Shown: positions 25,264-34,126 of the stretch, piece after piece
How the letters are laid out: each line of letters starts with the position of its first letter
How positions within the stretch are numbered: position 1 is the stretch's first letter
Assembly: GCF_025909975.1 (NCBI RefSeq)
Contig: NZ_JAPCIO010000002.1
Location: forward strand, 124,001-188,000
DNA: 64,000 nucleotides
Reading direction: 5' to 3'
Origin: Flavobacterium lacisediminis
GTDB lineage: Bacteria > Bacteroidota > Bacteroidia > Flavobacteriales > Flavobacteriaceae
Notes under the pieces: generated by a model
The model's input: only the letters and a program-made list of their open reading frames with translations
The model's database searches: none
Told to the model about the DNA's origin: nothing
Translations under genes and position numbers: made by a program

Positions 25264-28200
25264 TTATCGGATTAAACTAAAATGTCCTTTAAATTCTTTC
25301 GTAATATTATCGTTAGTGTATTCAATCGTAAACCAATAATCAGTTGAAGGAAGCGGCTTACCGTTTAAAGTTCCATTCCAGCCTTCCCCATTCGGATCAA
25401 TTTCTGCAATTAATTTACCATATCGGTCAAAAATTCTAATTATAGAGGCATCTAAAGCATTACTTCCTTTAATATTCCAAGTGTCGTTGTATCCATCCCC
25501 ATTTGGAGTGAAGTAATTTAGAAAATCTACGACTGTAAAATGAGCACTAACTTCTCCACAACCAAATTTATTAATTACTGTTAACGTATAATCTCCACCT
25601 GGAATGTTTGTAAATACATTACTAGCTTGAAAAGACGACCCATTTATTGAATATAAGTAATCGTTAGATGCTGGAGTAACCATTGCTGTTACAGTATTGT
25701 CAGTTCCAAAAGCAATTAGTTCATTTGGTGTTATGGTTAAGCTATTAGGAATAATTGAATTTTCAGTGCTAAAATTAAATGTAGATGAACAATTGGCAGC
25801 ATTTGAAATATTAGTAACCACAACCGAATATTGTCCAACGGTTGATGTTGTAAATGAAGTATTGGTTTCTCCTAAAATTTCATTACCAGTTAAAGCGTCG
25901 TAGCCTGTAAACCATTGAAAACTATAATCTGTTGAATTCAATAATGTTTTAATTTCTACAGGATAAGTGATGGAGTTTAATTGGTCGATACAAATAATGT
26001 AAGGTTCTTTTGAAAGTTTATTTTCTGGAAATGGTCTTACATAAAGATCTAATTCTAATATTTTAAAACAAGCTATTCCAGTTTCACTATCAATATTGGT
26101 TCTACTATTTAAGCGAACATATATTTTTTGAAAATTGATGGTTGTGTTTAAAAAGTTATTAGGCGAAAAAATGCGATTACTTGCATTAGCATTTGCTAAT
26201 GCATCAGCTAACTCTTTGTAGTATCTAAATTCAATGGTATTAATTGGTGTTGCAGCTGCCATTTGAACCTCTCGAGAAGTTAAATCGAAATATTCAAAAC
26301 CAGAATCATTACATAATTCTAGTTGAGTAGGATTTGTATTACTTCCTGGCAAAGCCATAACTACAAGAGTTAGAGATGTAAACGATTCACATGAATTATT
26401 TGTTGGGTTAACAACTTTACAAATGATTGTTGTAGAAGCACTTGTGTAATTGTCAGGTGTAGTAATTGGATTATTTGCTAATAAATCTGCATTATTTGCG
26501 TAGAAAGTTACTTGATAATTAGTGTTTCCATTTCTAATTTGAGCTATTCTACTGTTCAAATCAAAAGTTGCGGTAACATCACCACAATGACGAATTGGAG
26601 ATGGTTGCGTAATAATTGGATTTGGGAAAACAGTGATGTTGAAATTTACGATTGAAAAACATCCTGTTAATGTATCAAATAAACGAGCAAAAATAGTTCT
26701 TGTCCCTAAAGCTAATGGAAGTGGAATATTTTTATTAATTACAAAAACATTATTTTTTGCGTTATCAAATGTATTAAAATAAGAAACAATTACAGTAGGA
26801 TTTTGTCCTACCAAAGCTTCTACATCTTTAGTGTTTAATAAAAAAGAATCTAAAAGACAAATTGATTCATTATTTATTATATTTTGAAAAGGCGCTTGGG
26901 TAACAACTACTTCAAAAGTACCAATTCCTTCGCAACTTTGTGTTGCATTTGAAATTACTCGAGTGTAGATAATTGATGTTCCAACAGGTATTTGGCTTGT
27001 GTTATTTTGACCATTTAATCCTGTTGACGCATCTGATGTGTTCAAATGAAATGAAATAGTTACATCAGAGCTTGGGAAATAAGTGTTTTTAATTAAAATT
27101 CGTTGCGCCTCAAAATTTATAAATCCATAATTTTGATTAATTTCAGGACATACTGCTGGAATATTTGGATAGTTAGCAACACTAGTGGGATTAATCTGAA
27201 GAACAAAACTTCCAGTATTTAATGATGTACAATTTGGAACTACATTTTCATTAACTGCTTTTACATATATTGTTTGTAAAAAAGGAAAACCAGTATTAAT
27301 ATAATTTGTTGGATTATTGATTAGTTGTGTTAATCCTGCGTCAGAATAAAAGTATAGGGTTAATCCAGGGATGTTATTTGTAAAATAATTATAAAGTTGC
27401 AGTAAATTGGTTTCTGCAATACCATCAAGAGTATTATTGATGTAATCGCATTGTTCTAAAATTGTTGAAACAGTATTAATAACTGGTAAAGCATTAATAG
27501 TTATCGAAATTGTGTTAGAAGTATTTGTACAAGTTCCTTGTTCTGAGCTTTCCAAATAATATTGAGATGTACTATTTAGTGCTTGGTTAAATTTATTTAC
27601 AGTATAAGTTGAACTTGTAGCTCCTAATATCGCTATTCCATCTTTATACCATTGGTAAGTTACCCCAGTATTGATACTAGAGTTTGTATTTGTAGAGGTT
27701 ATGGTATAAGAATCATTCTCACAAATTGTAGCATTAGATGAAATTTGAATATTTGGATTGGCAATAATTCGAATTGTATTAGAAATGGTTTCTGAACAAG
27801 GAGAATTGCTAACTTTTACATAATAATCGCCTGGTAAAGTAGGTGTAAAAGTATCTGTTCTAGCACCATTAATAGGACTGTTATTAAGGTACCATTGAAA
27901 ATACATAATATCAATGATAAGGTTTAAATCATTTAAGTTGTCAATTGATGTAGTTAATTCTGGATTAGTATTCAAACAAACTGTATTAGAATTTGCAATA
28001 CTAATTTCTGGTTTTGTATGAAACTTTATTTTAGCCTGAGCTTCACTTATTATTAAATCAGTTATATTACCAGTTGGATTTACTGTTATATCATAAGCGG
28101 TTGTTGCTACTTTGTAAAGTCCACTTTCGGTAACAATCAAACTACTGGTAGAAGATGTTGAATTAGAAATAGCATTAACTTGTATGCCATCTTTAAACCA

Positions 28201-28869
28201 AGTATAATTGAATCTTAGATTGCTAGGAATGCCTGGAAAATCTGAAATATCAATTGTAGCTACAATTTCTTTAGAATCTGGTTTGCAATAGTCTAAATTA
28301 GTTAATAGTGAACCATCTGTATTATTTAAACTTACAGAAGATAAGAAATCACAATTTGTACTTCCTGTTCCGCCAATTTGAGATACAGTAATGTTACCAG
28401 CTTGCCCAGAATAATTATCAATAACAATTACATATAAATCACCTTCATTGCTATTAGGTATGTTAACTGTTTCAACCGTGTCGGGCAAGTAACTACAATC
28501 TGCTTCATTGGTAGTGTTAAGCTGATTGCAAATGTTATTTAAATTTGAAAAAGGTCCCCATAGAACAAAATCAACATCGGTTCCGATACCAGATAAATTT
28601 TGTTGGCTAATCTGTAAAACTACATTTCCTGGAGAATCGATTTCAATAAAAAACCAAGTTGGGCCAACATATTGGGTTGGAATACAAGTTGAGTTAAAAT
28701 TTTCTCCATTAACTCCAACGGAACTACTAAAAGGGATACTAGTAGCGCATGATTGGTAAGCTGCTGGATTAGCAGCAAGTTCTGCACAAGAAGAAGCACC
28801 TCCTTGCGCGAAATTTTTCACACTCAATAGAAGTAGAAAAATTAATAAATTAGAAATTTTGTTTTTCAT
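25264..28869 (-). CDS. large secreted protein with T9SS type-B sorting domain
   Basis: A 1201-residue surface or secreted protein. Residues 1-21 are a signal peptide (ending FAQ). Next comes a domain with GPTWFFIEIDSPGNVVLQI and GTDVDFVLWGPFSNLNNICNQL, a common N-terminal module of such proteins. Several Ig-like or PKD-like repeats follow, with paired Cys and motifs such as TYQWYKDG or FQWYLNNSPI. The C-terminus (~85 residues) begins FLNYFTPNGDGYNDTWNIKG and includes IRIFDRYGKLI, the type-B (gliding-motility-associated) sorting signal read by the type IX system. It is probably an adhesin or matrix protein. It lies 84 bases downstream of a TolC-family gene on the same strand. Confidence 0.92.
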   Translation of the reverse strand: MKNKISNLLIFLLLLSVKNFAQGGASSCAELAANPAAYQSCATSIPFSSSVGVNGENFNSTCIPTQYVGPTWFFIEIDSPGNVVLQISQQNLSGIGTDVDFVLWGPFSNLNNICNQLNTTNEADCSYLPDTVETVNIPNSNEGDLYVIVIDNYSGQAGNITVSQIGGTGSTNCDFLSSVSLNNTDGSLLTNLDYCKPDSKEIVATIDISDFPGIPSNLRFNYTWFKDGIQVNAISNSTSSTSSLIVTESGLYKVATTAYDITVNPTGNITDLIISEAQAKIKFHTKPEISIANSNTVCLNTNPELTTSIDNLNDLNLIIDIMYFQWYLNNSPINGARTDTFTPTLPGDYYVKVSNSPCSETISNTIRIIANPNIQISSNATICENDSYTITSTNTNSSINTGVTYQWYKDGIAILGATSSTYTVNKFNQALNSTSQYYLESSEQGTCTNTSNTISITINALPVINTVSTILEQCDYINNTLDGIAETNLLQLYNYFTNNIPGLTLYFYSDAGLTQLINNPTNYINTGFPFLQTIYVKAVNENVVPNCTSLNTGSFVLQINPTSVANYPNIPAVCPEINQNYGFINFEAQRILIKNTYFPSSDVTISFHLNTSDASTGLNGQNNTSQIPVGTSIIYTRVISNATQSCEGIGTFEVVVTQAPFQNIINNESICLLDSFLLNTKDVEALVGQNPTVIVSYFNTFDNAKNNVFVINKNIPLPLALGTRTIFARLFDTLTGCFSIVNFNITVFPNPIITQPSPIRHCGDVTATFDLNSRIAQIRNGNTNYQVTFYANNADLLANNPITTPDNYTSASTTIICKVVNPTNNSCESFTSLTLVVMALPGSNTNPTQLELCNDSGFEYFDLTSREVQMAAATPINTIEFRYYKELADALANANASNRIFSPNNFLNTTINFQKIYVRLNSRTNIDSETGIACFKILELDLYVRPFPENKLSKEPYIICIDQLNSITYPVEIKTLLNSTDYSFQWFTGYDALTGNEILGETNTSFTTSTVGQYSVVVTNISNAANCSSTFNFSTENSIIPNSLTITPNELIAFGTDNTVTAMVTPASNDYLYSINGSSFQASNVFTNIPGGDYTLTVINKFGCGEVSAHFTVVDFLNYFTPNGDGYNDTWNIKGSNALDASIIRIFDRYGKLIAEIDPNGEGWNGTLNGKPLPSTDYWFTIEYTNDNITKEFKGHFSLIR

Positions 28870-28952
28870 TTCAATAGTTTGGGAGTGCTAATTTATTAAT
28901 TTTTTTGTGGATAAGTTACAAAATAAACAATTTTACCAAACTTTTGTTAATT

Positions 28953-30341
28953 TTAATTTGCGTTAGCTATTGTTTTATACAATCCTATTATGGTATTTAA
29001 GTACCTGTTTTCTAATGCTATTTCATTAATTTGTGAACTCACTAATGTGTTTTCTCTTGAATTAATTATGAACAATGAACTTTCTCCCATTTCAAATAAG
29101 CGATCTTCGGCATTTAAAAGTGTGTTGTAATCTTGAACCAATTTTCGGATGTATTCTCTTTGCTTTTCTATAGAGGTAATTTCTTGCTGTTGCGATTTAA
29201 TCTTATTTTCTAAGCTTTTTCGTTCAAATTGTAATCCAAATTCTGAATCTTGAATTTTAATATTGGCCAATTTTACACCTGCTCTTTCTTTTCTTAAAAA
29301 AAGAGGAAAAGAGAAATTTACACCAATTTTATAATCTTCAAAGCGATAGTTATCAATATAACTTGGTTCCGATAAATAATTATAGCTTACATCAAGTTTA
29401 GGTAAAAGAGCATTAGCTTTTAGTTTTTTATCTACTTTTAGCATCGCAATTTTAGCATCTAAAGCTTTTATTTTAGGATGATTGTTTAAATCGATTTGGT
29501 TTAATTCATTTACTTGTAAAACTTCTTTTATGGTTTTTGATAATGTAATTTCAGGAATTAAATCATCTTTTAACTCTAAAGGGACATTGTTTTCTAACCA
29601 TAAATAATTAGACAATTCTAATTTAGCTTTAACGAGTTTTAACTTGGCATCTTCTAAATTTAATAATCTTGTTTTTACAACAATTCCAGCTTCAATACTA
29701 TCAATTGCAGGTTTGTCGCCTTCAGAAATTAATTTTTCAATTCCTTTATATCTAGTTGACGCATTAACAAGATAATTTTCATATAATTTTACCTCCTCAA
29801 AAGCCCTTTTCCAATTTACATAACTTATCGATGCTTCATATAAAACTTCAATTGCTTGTAGATTACGTTCTGCGACATTCAAATTTTGTGCAATTTTTGC
29901 TTTTCTAATGTCAGCCATTCTTTGGTTAATGAACAATCCTTGACCTACTGGAACTGAAATCCCAAATGAAGTTAAACCACTATTTGGTAATGTGTTTTCT
30001 GGATTTACATACATTCCTTCCGCATTATCAAATCCTGCTTTTAGTTCAATTCCGTACCAAGTTGGAATTTTAAAACTGCTGTTTAAAATAGAATAATATT
30101 GATTGTCTTTGAATTGTTTTTCATTAAAATCTACTTCAATTTTTGGATCAAAAGCACCACGTGCCTGCATTAAAATGGCTTGTGCTTCATTTAGTTTTAA
30201 ATCGGCTTGTTTTACTAATGGATGATATTTTTTTACATAACCTAAAAATTCATTGTACGTAAATTCTGTTGGGTTGTTTTGTCCCAATAAATTCATCGAA
30301 CTACAAATGAAAATTAAGATATAAAATAGTCTCGATTTCAT
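28953..30341 (-). CDS. TolC family outer membrane channel
   Basis: A 462-residue outer membrane efflux protein. A signal peptide ends near LLGQ. The body has the two-repeat TolC pattern of long amphipathic helices (NEFLGYVKKYHPLVKQADLKLNEAQAILMQARGAFDPKI is the usual opening) and beta segments such as PKLDVSYNYLSEPSY and GVNFSFPLFLRKERAGVKL. It should form a trimeric channel docking with the adaptor upstream. It is the last gene of the tetR-ABC-HlyD-TolC operon and overlaps the adaptor gene by one base. Confidence 0.88.
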   Translation of the reverse strand: MKSRLFYILIFICSSMNLLGQNNPTEFTYNEFLGYVKKYHPLVKQADLKLNEAQAILMQARGAFDPKIEVDFNEKQFKDNQYYSILNSSFKIPTWYGIELKAGFDNAEGMYVNPENTLPNSGLTSFGISVPVGQGLFINQRMADIRKAKIAQNLNVAERNLQAIEVLYEASISYVNWKRAFEEVKLYENYLVNASTRYKGIEKLISEGDKPAIDSIEAGIVVKTRLLNLEDAKLKLVKAKLELSNYLWLENNVPLELKDDLIPEITLSKTIKEVLQVNELNQIDLNNHPKIKALDAKIAMLKVDKKLKANALLPKLDVSYNYLSEPSYIDNYRFEDYKIGVNFSFPLFLRKERAGVKLANIKIQDSEFGLQFERKSLENKIKSQQQEITSIEKQREYIRKLVQDYNTLLNAEDRLFEMGESSLFIINSRENTLVSSQINEIALENRYLNTIIGLYKTIANAN

Positions 30342-31684
30342 TATTTTTTAGTGTTTTCAGTTGTGGGTTGATAAAAATTAGGAGGAAAACCATTTAGAGT
30401 TCTCCATATTTCGAACCAAATAGGAACATCATTTAATAAAGCTAATGTTTGAGTTCCAGCGCCAATGCTTAATTGCTTTGGCCATTTTTTTTCTTTTGGG
30501 TCAGGTGCAATTAAGACACGATATTTTCCGTTTGGACTAATGAAATTTTCTTTGGCAACAATAACTCCTCCGAATGTTCCATAGGAAACATCAGGCCATC
30601 CGCTGAAAACTATTGTAGGCCAACCATCAAACCAAACACGAACTTTCTCTCCGTTATTAATTAATGGGAAATCAACTGGGTCGATATATGTTTCTACAGC
30701 AATATCATATTTTGAAGGCATAATACTAACCACAGAAGTTCCTTCTTTTATGGTTTCACCAATTCCCGATTGTAAAGCACGATTGACATAACCATCTTGT
30801 GGAGCAGTAATGTAATACAATCCATTTCTGATTTGATAATTCTTGTATTGATTTTTAAGCTTGTTTACTTGTGCTTCGGTATCAAATTGTGAACTCAAAG
30901 CGGTTTGTTTGTCACTACTTGCTTTAGCGTTTTTTTCTGCATATTCGGCACTAATTCTGTTAAGTTCCATTGTTGCATTTAAAACTTCATTTTTACTAGT
31001 AATGTATTTGTTTTCTTGTGTAATGATTTTAGCTTCAGTTTCCTGAAGTTTCATTCTTTTTTCCTCTACATCTGTCATTGGTTTTAATCCTTCTTTGTTT
31101 AAATTGACAGAACGAGTATACTGTGTTTTCGAAATTTTAAGTTGGGTTTTCGTTGCTTCAAAATCTATACTATCACTTTGTACTTTTAAATACGCTTGTT
31201 TAAGTTTGTTTTGTGCTTGTTTTAGTTTAAGATTTTTTTCGTTTTGAATAGCGCCCATTTGACTTTCCAATGCTTTCACTTTGTCAGCATATGATACAAC
31301 TGCGTTTTCTTTTGCTTTTACCTGATTGCCGGTGTTCTCAATTAAATTAGGATCTAAATAATCTTCCTTAACCTCTGAAATAAATAAAATGGTATCTCCT
31401 TTTTTTACATAATCACCTTCATTTACATACCATTTTTCAATTCGACCTGCAATTACCGTTTGTATGGTTTGCGGACGTTGATTTGGTTTTAACGTAGTAA
31501 CGTTTCCTTCTCCTTTTATGTTTTGTGTCCAAGGTAGAAAAAGAAAAAGCACAACTAATAAAACAAAAGCCCATATAATTTTACGAATTACTTTATAATG
31601 TTTTTGTTCTTTAAAAATTTGAGTCGATTTGAATTGGTCTATTTTAATAAACTGGTCAATTCTATTTTTTGTGATGTTTAACAT
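30341..31684 (-). CDS. HlyD family periplasmic adaptor
   Basis: A 447-residue membrane fusion protein. A single N-terminal membrane helix (WAFVLLVVLFLFLPW) is followed by a biotinyl-lipoyl-like hairpin (IAGRIEKWYVNEGDYVKKGDTIL), a long coiled coil rich in Lys, Glu and Gln across about residues 105-270, then YITAPQDGYVNRALQSGIGETIKEGTSVVSIMP and a beta-barrel domain. The long coiled coil is of the type I secretion adaptor kind. It probably links the inner-membrane ABC protein encoded just upstream with the TolC-like channel downstream. Confidence 0.88.
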   Translation of the reverse strand: MLNITKNRIDQFIKIDQFKSTQIFKEQKHYKVIRKIIWAFVLLVVLFLFLPWTQNIKGEGNVTTLKPNQRPQTIQTVIAGRIEKWYVNEGDYVKKGDTILFISEVKEDYLDPNLIENTGNQVKAKENAVVSYADKVKALESQMGAIQNEKNLKLKQAQNKLKQAYLKVQSDSIDFEATKTQLKISKTQYTRSVNLNKEGLKPMTDVEEKRMKLQETEAKIITQENKYITSKNEVLNATMELNRISAEYAEKNAKASSDKQTALSSQFDTEAQVNKLKNQYKNYQIRNGLYYITAPQDGYVNRALQSGIGETIKEGTSVVSIMPSKYDIAVETYIDPVDFPLINNGEKVRVWFDGWPTIVFSGWPDVSYGTFGGVIVAKENFISPNGKYRVLIAPDPKEKKWPKQLSIGAGTQTLALLNDVPIWFEIWRTLNGFPPNFYQPTTENTKK

Positions 31685-31687
31685 GGC

Positions 31688-33340
31688 TTAAATTGATTTA
31701 ATTTCACCTTTTTCCAAATGAATTACTTTTTTACAAATCTGTTTCCAGTAGCTATTTTTGCTAACAACTACAAGTGTCCAAGGTTGTTTTTCATTGCTTA
31801 AGAAGTCAATGATTTCTCTGCAACTTTGTTCATCTGATTTGTCTAATGGATTTTCTAAAAATAATAATTTTGGTTGATTGATGATACAACGCGCTAATAC
31901 AATTTTTTGAATTGTAGACGAGTTAATTTGCTTTCCTTCCGAAGAAATTTGTGTGTCTAATCCTTTTGGAAGAGATTTGATAGCCTCGGTTAGTTTTAAA
32001 TTTTCGACTAATTCAAAAACCGTTTCCATTTTAATCTCCGGATTATTACAGGTAATGTTTTCTAAAATTGTGCCTTCAAATGGCATTTCATGCGCAGTAA
32101 TTATTCCAATTTTAGAACGATATTCATCCGAAGAATACTTTTTGTAATTTGTATTGTTGATAAAAATACTTCCCGAAGTAGGTTCAATCAAACGCGCTAA
32201 CAAACGAATTAAAGTTGTTTTTCCAGAACCATTTTCGCCCAAAATTAAAGTGTGCTGCTTTGGCTGAATAGATAGACTTACATTTTTTAGAATTTCTTTA
32301 TCTGATTTAGGATAAGTAAAGGTTACATTTTCGGTTTCGATTGTAATTTTGTTATTATCTACTAAATAGTTAGAATTTTGAACATCTTCTTCTAATTCCA
32401 TGTCTACAACTGAACCTAATTTTTCTAATGAAGTTAACACATCATAAAACAATTCTAAACCTGAAAATAGTTTTTCTACAGCTGTTATGATACTTAAAAT
32501 GATGATTTCTGCGGCTACGAATTGTCCAATATTCATTTGCTGATTGATTACTAATAATCCTCCGATAATTAATAATCCGGCTGTGATTAAGATTTTAAAT
32601 CCAGTTAATTGTATGAACTGTTTCAATAAAACCTGAAAATGACTTTCTCTTTGTTTTAAGTATTCATCTACTAATGTATCGTTTTTATGTAATGAATAAT
32701 TAAAAATGGAATTACTCTTAAAACTCAAGTGGTTTCTTGCAATTTCTTGAAGCCAATGAGCAATTTTATATTTATATTTTGATTCTTTTAAACTTGTTTC
32801 TAATCCTAAATTAAAGTTTATCTTGAAAATTAGATATAACAATATCAAAAGGACAAGTCCGAAAAAAATAAAAAAGGAATGATAAAAAGAAAGCAATATG
32901 ATTCCAAAAATAATTTGTAAAGCTGCACCTGAGATTTCCAATAATAGTTTTGAAAAGCCTTTTTGTACGGTTAACGTATCGAAAAATCGATTGGCTAATT
33001 CTGGGGGATATTGATTGTGTAATTCGTTGAATTTAATTTTTGGAAAACGATAAGCAAATTCAAAAGAGGAACGCACAAATATTTTTTGTTGTAAGTTTTC
33101 GGTAATTCTAAACTGCATGATTTTTAGTAATCCTACAAAAGCGACTCCAACTACTACAATGATAACTAAAACTATCCATGAAGTACTTACTTTTCCAGCT
33201 TGAATAAAATTGATAATCGATTGAATCCCTAATGGTAAAGACAAACTGATTAATCCCGCTATAATAGAATACAAGAAGATTTGATAAATATCTTGTTTGT
33301 CGATTAAGATGAGGTTTTTGAATCTTTTTAAAGGTGTCAT
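31688..33340 (-). CDS. ABC transporter (fused membrane and ATP-binding domains) with degenerate catalytic motifs
   Basis: A 550-residue half-transporter with a type I exporter membrane domain (several hydrophobic segments between residues 20 and 300) and a nucleotide-binding domain from about 335. Walker A is intact (GENGSGKTT, residues 368-376). Other motifs depart from the canonical form: the Q-loop Gln aligns with Ala416, the LSGGQ signature reads INSST (472-476), the Walker B Asp and catalytic Glu align with Glu496 and Asn497, and the switch His aligns with Lys528. ATP binding is likely, but efficient hydrolysis is doubtful. There is no N-terminal C39 peptidase domain. It overlaps tetR by four bases and is three bases from the adaptor gene. 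Confidence 0.88.
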   Translation of the reverse strand: MTPLKRFKNLILIDKQDIYQIFLYSIIAGLISLSLPLGIQSIINFIQAGKVSTSWIVLVIIVVVGVAFVGLLKIMQFRITENLQQKIFVRSSFEFAYRFPKIKFNELHNQYPPELANRFFDTLTVQKGFSKLLLEISGAALQIIFGIILLSFYHSFFIFFGLVLLILLYLIFKINFNLGLETSLKESKYKYKIAHWLQEIARNHLSFKSNSIFNYSLHKNDTLVDEYLKQRESHFQVLLKQFIQLTGFKILITAGLLIIGGLLVINQQMNIGQFVAAEIIILSIITAVEKLFSGLELFYDVLTSLEKLGSVVDMELEEDVQNSNYLVDNNKITIETENVTFTYPKSDKEILKNVSLSIQPKQHTLILGENGSGKTTLIRLLARLIEPTSGSIFINNTNYKKYSSDEYRSKIGIITAHEMPFEGTILENITCNNPEIKMETVFELVENLKLTEAIKSLPKGLDTQISSEGKQINSSTIQKIVLARCIINQPKLLFLENPLDKSDEQSCREIIDFLSNEKQPWTLVVVSKNSYWKQICKKVIHLEKGEIKSI

Positions 33341-34008
33341 AATAGTATTTTTTTAGCCATATCTGTATAGAATTCAGTAGCACATTCTTTTTCAGATAAA
33401 TTGGTGATAGTTTTTAAATGATTTTTTAAAAAATGTTGATGAAGCGCGCCTTCCACAATACTTGATGCCAAACTTTTTGCGTAAGGGTAGCTCGGGTTTA
33501 CTTCTTTTATAATTTCAATTATACGATTGATAACTCTTTTGTAGACTAAGAAAAAACCTTCTTTATTTTCGTTGTCTACTTCTTTAGTCATTAAGGTTTT
33601 AGTAAATTCTCCAACGATTATTCGATTTAGAATTTCTTCATTAATGTGTGGAGTTGCATTGTCATCTACTACATTTTCAGTTACGAGTTTAATTGCTTTT
33701 TCTAATTTTTCAACTGGATTTGAAACATTTGTGGTAGCAAAAGCCATACGATATTCCATCCATGACCAATACCATGAAGTTAGATAAACAAGTAGTTTGT
33801 GTTTGTTTTCAAAATAACGATAAATAGAACTTTCATTAGATTGAATTTTTTCACCCAATTTTTTGAATGTAAATGCTTCAAATCCAATTTCATCAATTAA
33901 TATGATGCTGTTTTTTAATATATTACGCCCTAATTCTGATGTTTCAGGATCTTTAACGTATAGTTTATCGTTAATTGTTATTTTTAAGTTTGATAGTAAA
34001 TTTTGCAT
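33337..34008 (-). CDS. TetR/AcrR family transcriptional regulator
   Basis: A 223-residue regulator. The HTH lies at about residues 40-68 (FEAFTFKKLGEKIQSNESS, then IYRYFENKHKLL), the usual TetR form. The C-terminal domain is long and of unknown ligand. It is the first gene of the export operon and overlaps the ABC gene by four bases. A perfect 17-bp inverted repeat 26-42 bases upstream of its ATG overlaps the promoter box, so autoregulation of the whole operon is likely. Confidence 0.9.
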   Translation of the reverse strand: MQNLLSNLKITINDKLYVKDPETSELGRNILKNSIILIDEIGFEAFTFKKLGEKIQSNESSIYRYFENKHKLLVYLTSWYWSWMEYRMAFATTNVSNPVEKLEKAIKLVTENVVDDNATPHINEEILNRIIVGEFTKTLMTKEVDNENKEGFFLVYKRVINRIIEIIKEVNPSYPYAKSLASSIVEGALHQHFLKNHLKTITNLSEKECATEFYTDMAKKILL

Positions 34009-34027
34009 AAAATGAAATTTAACAATG

Positions 34028-34050
34028 CAAATATAATAGTATTACTATTA
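34028..34050 (-). promoter_or_regulatory. tetR promoter box with overlapping palindromic operator
   Basis: TATATTTG on the minus strand (34028-34035) is a -7 box. It overlaps TAATAGTA-T-TACTATTA (34034-34050), a perfect 8-bp inverted repeat around one base, the usual size and place for a TetR-family operator. Confidence 0.55.
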
Positions 34051-34083
34051 ATATATAAAAGTTTAACTTTTATTTTAGATTCG

Positions 34084-34121
34084 TTCAAAAAAAAGAGATT
34101 CAAAATAAATGAATCTCTTTT
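34084..34121 (-). terminator. terminator of gpmI
   Basis: An 11-bp stem (AAAAGAGATTC / GAATCTCTTTT) with a 9-base loop is followed by a T8 run on the minus strand. It lies just beyond the gpmI stop. Confidence 0.8.
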
Positions 34122-34126
34122 AATTT

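Noticed and set aside
28953..34008. The TetR-ABC-HlyD-TolC operon as a bacteriocin or double-glycine peptide exporter
   Set aside because: The ABC protein has no C39 peptidase domain, and no small leader-peptide gene is visible in or near the operon.
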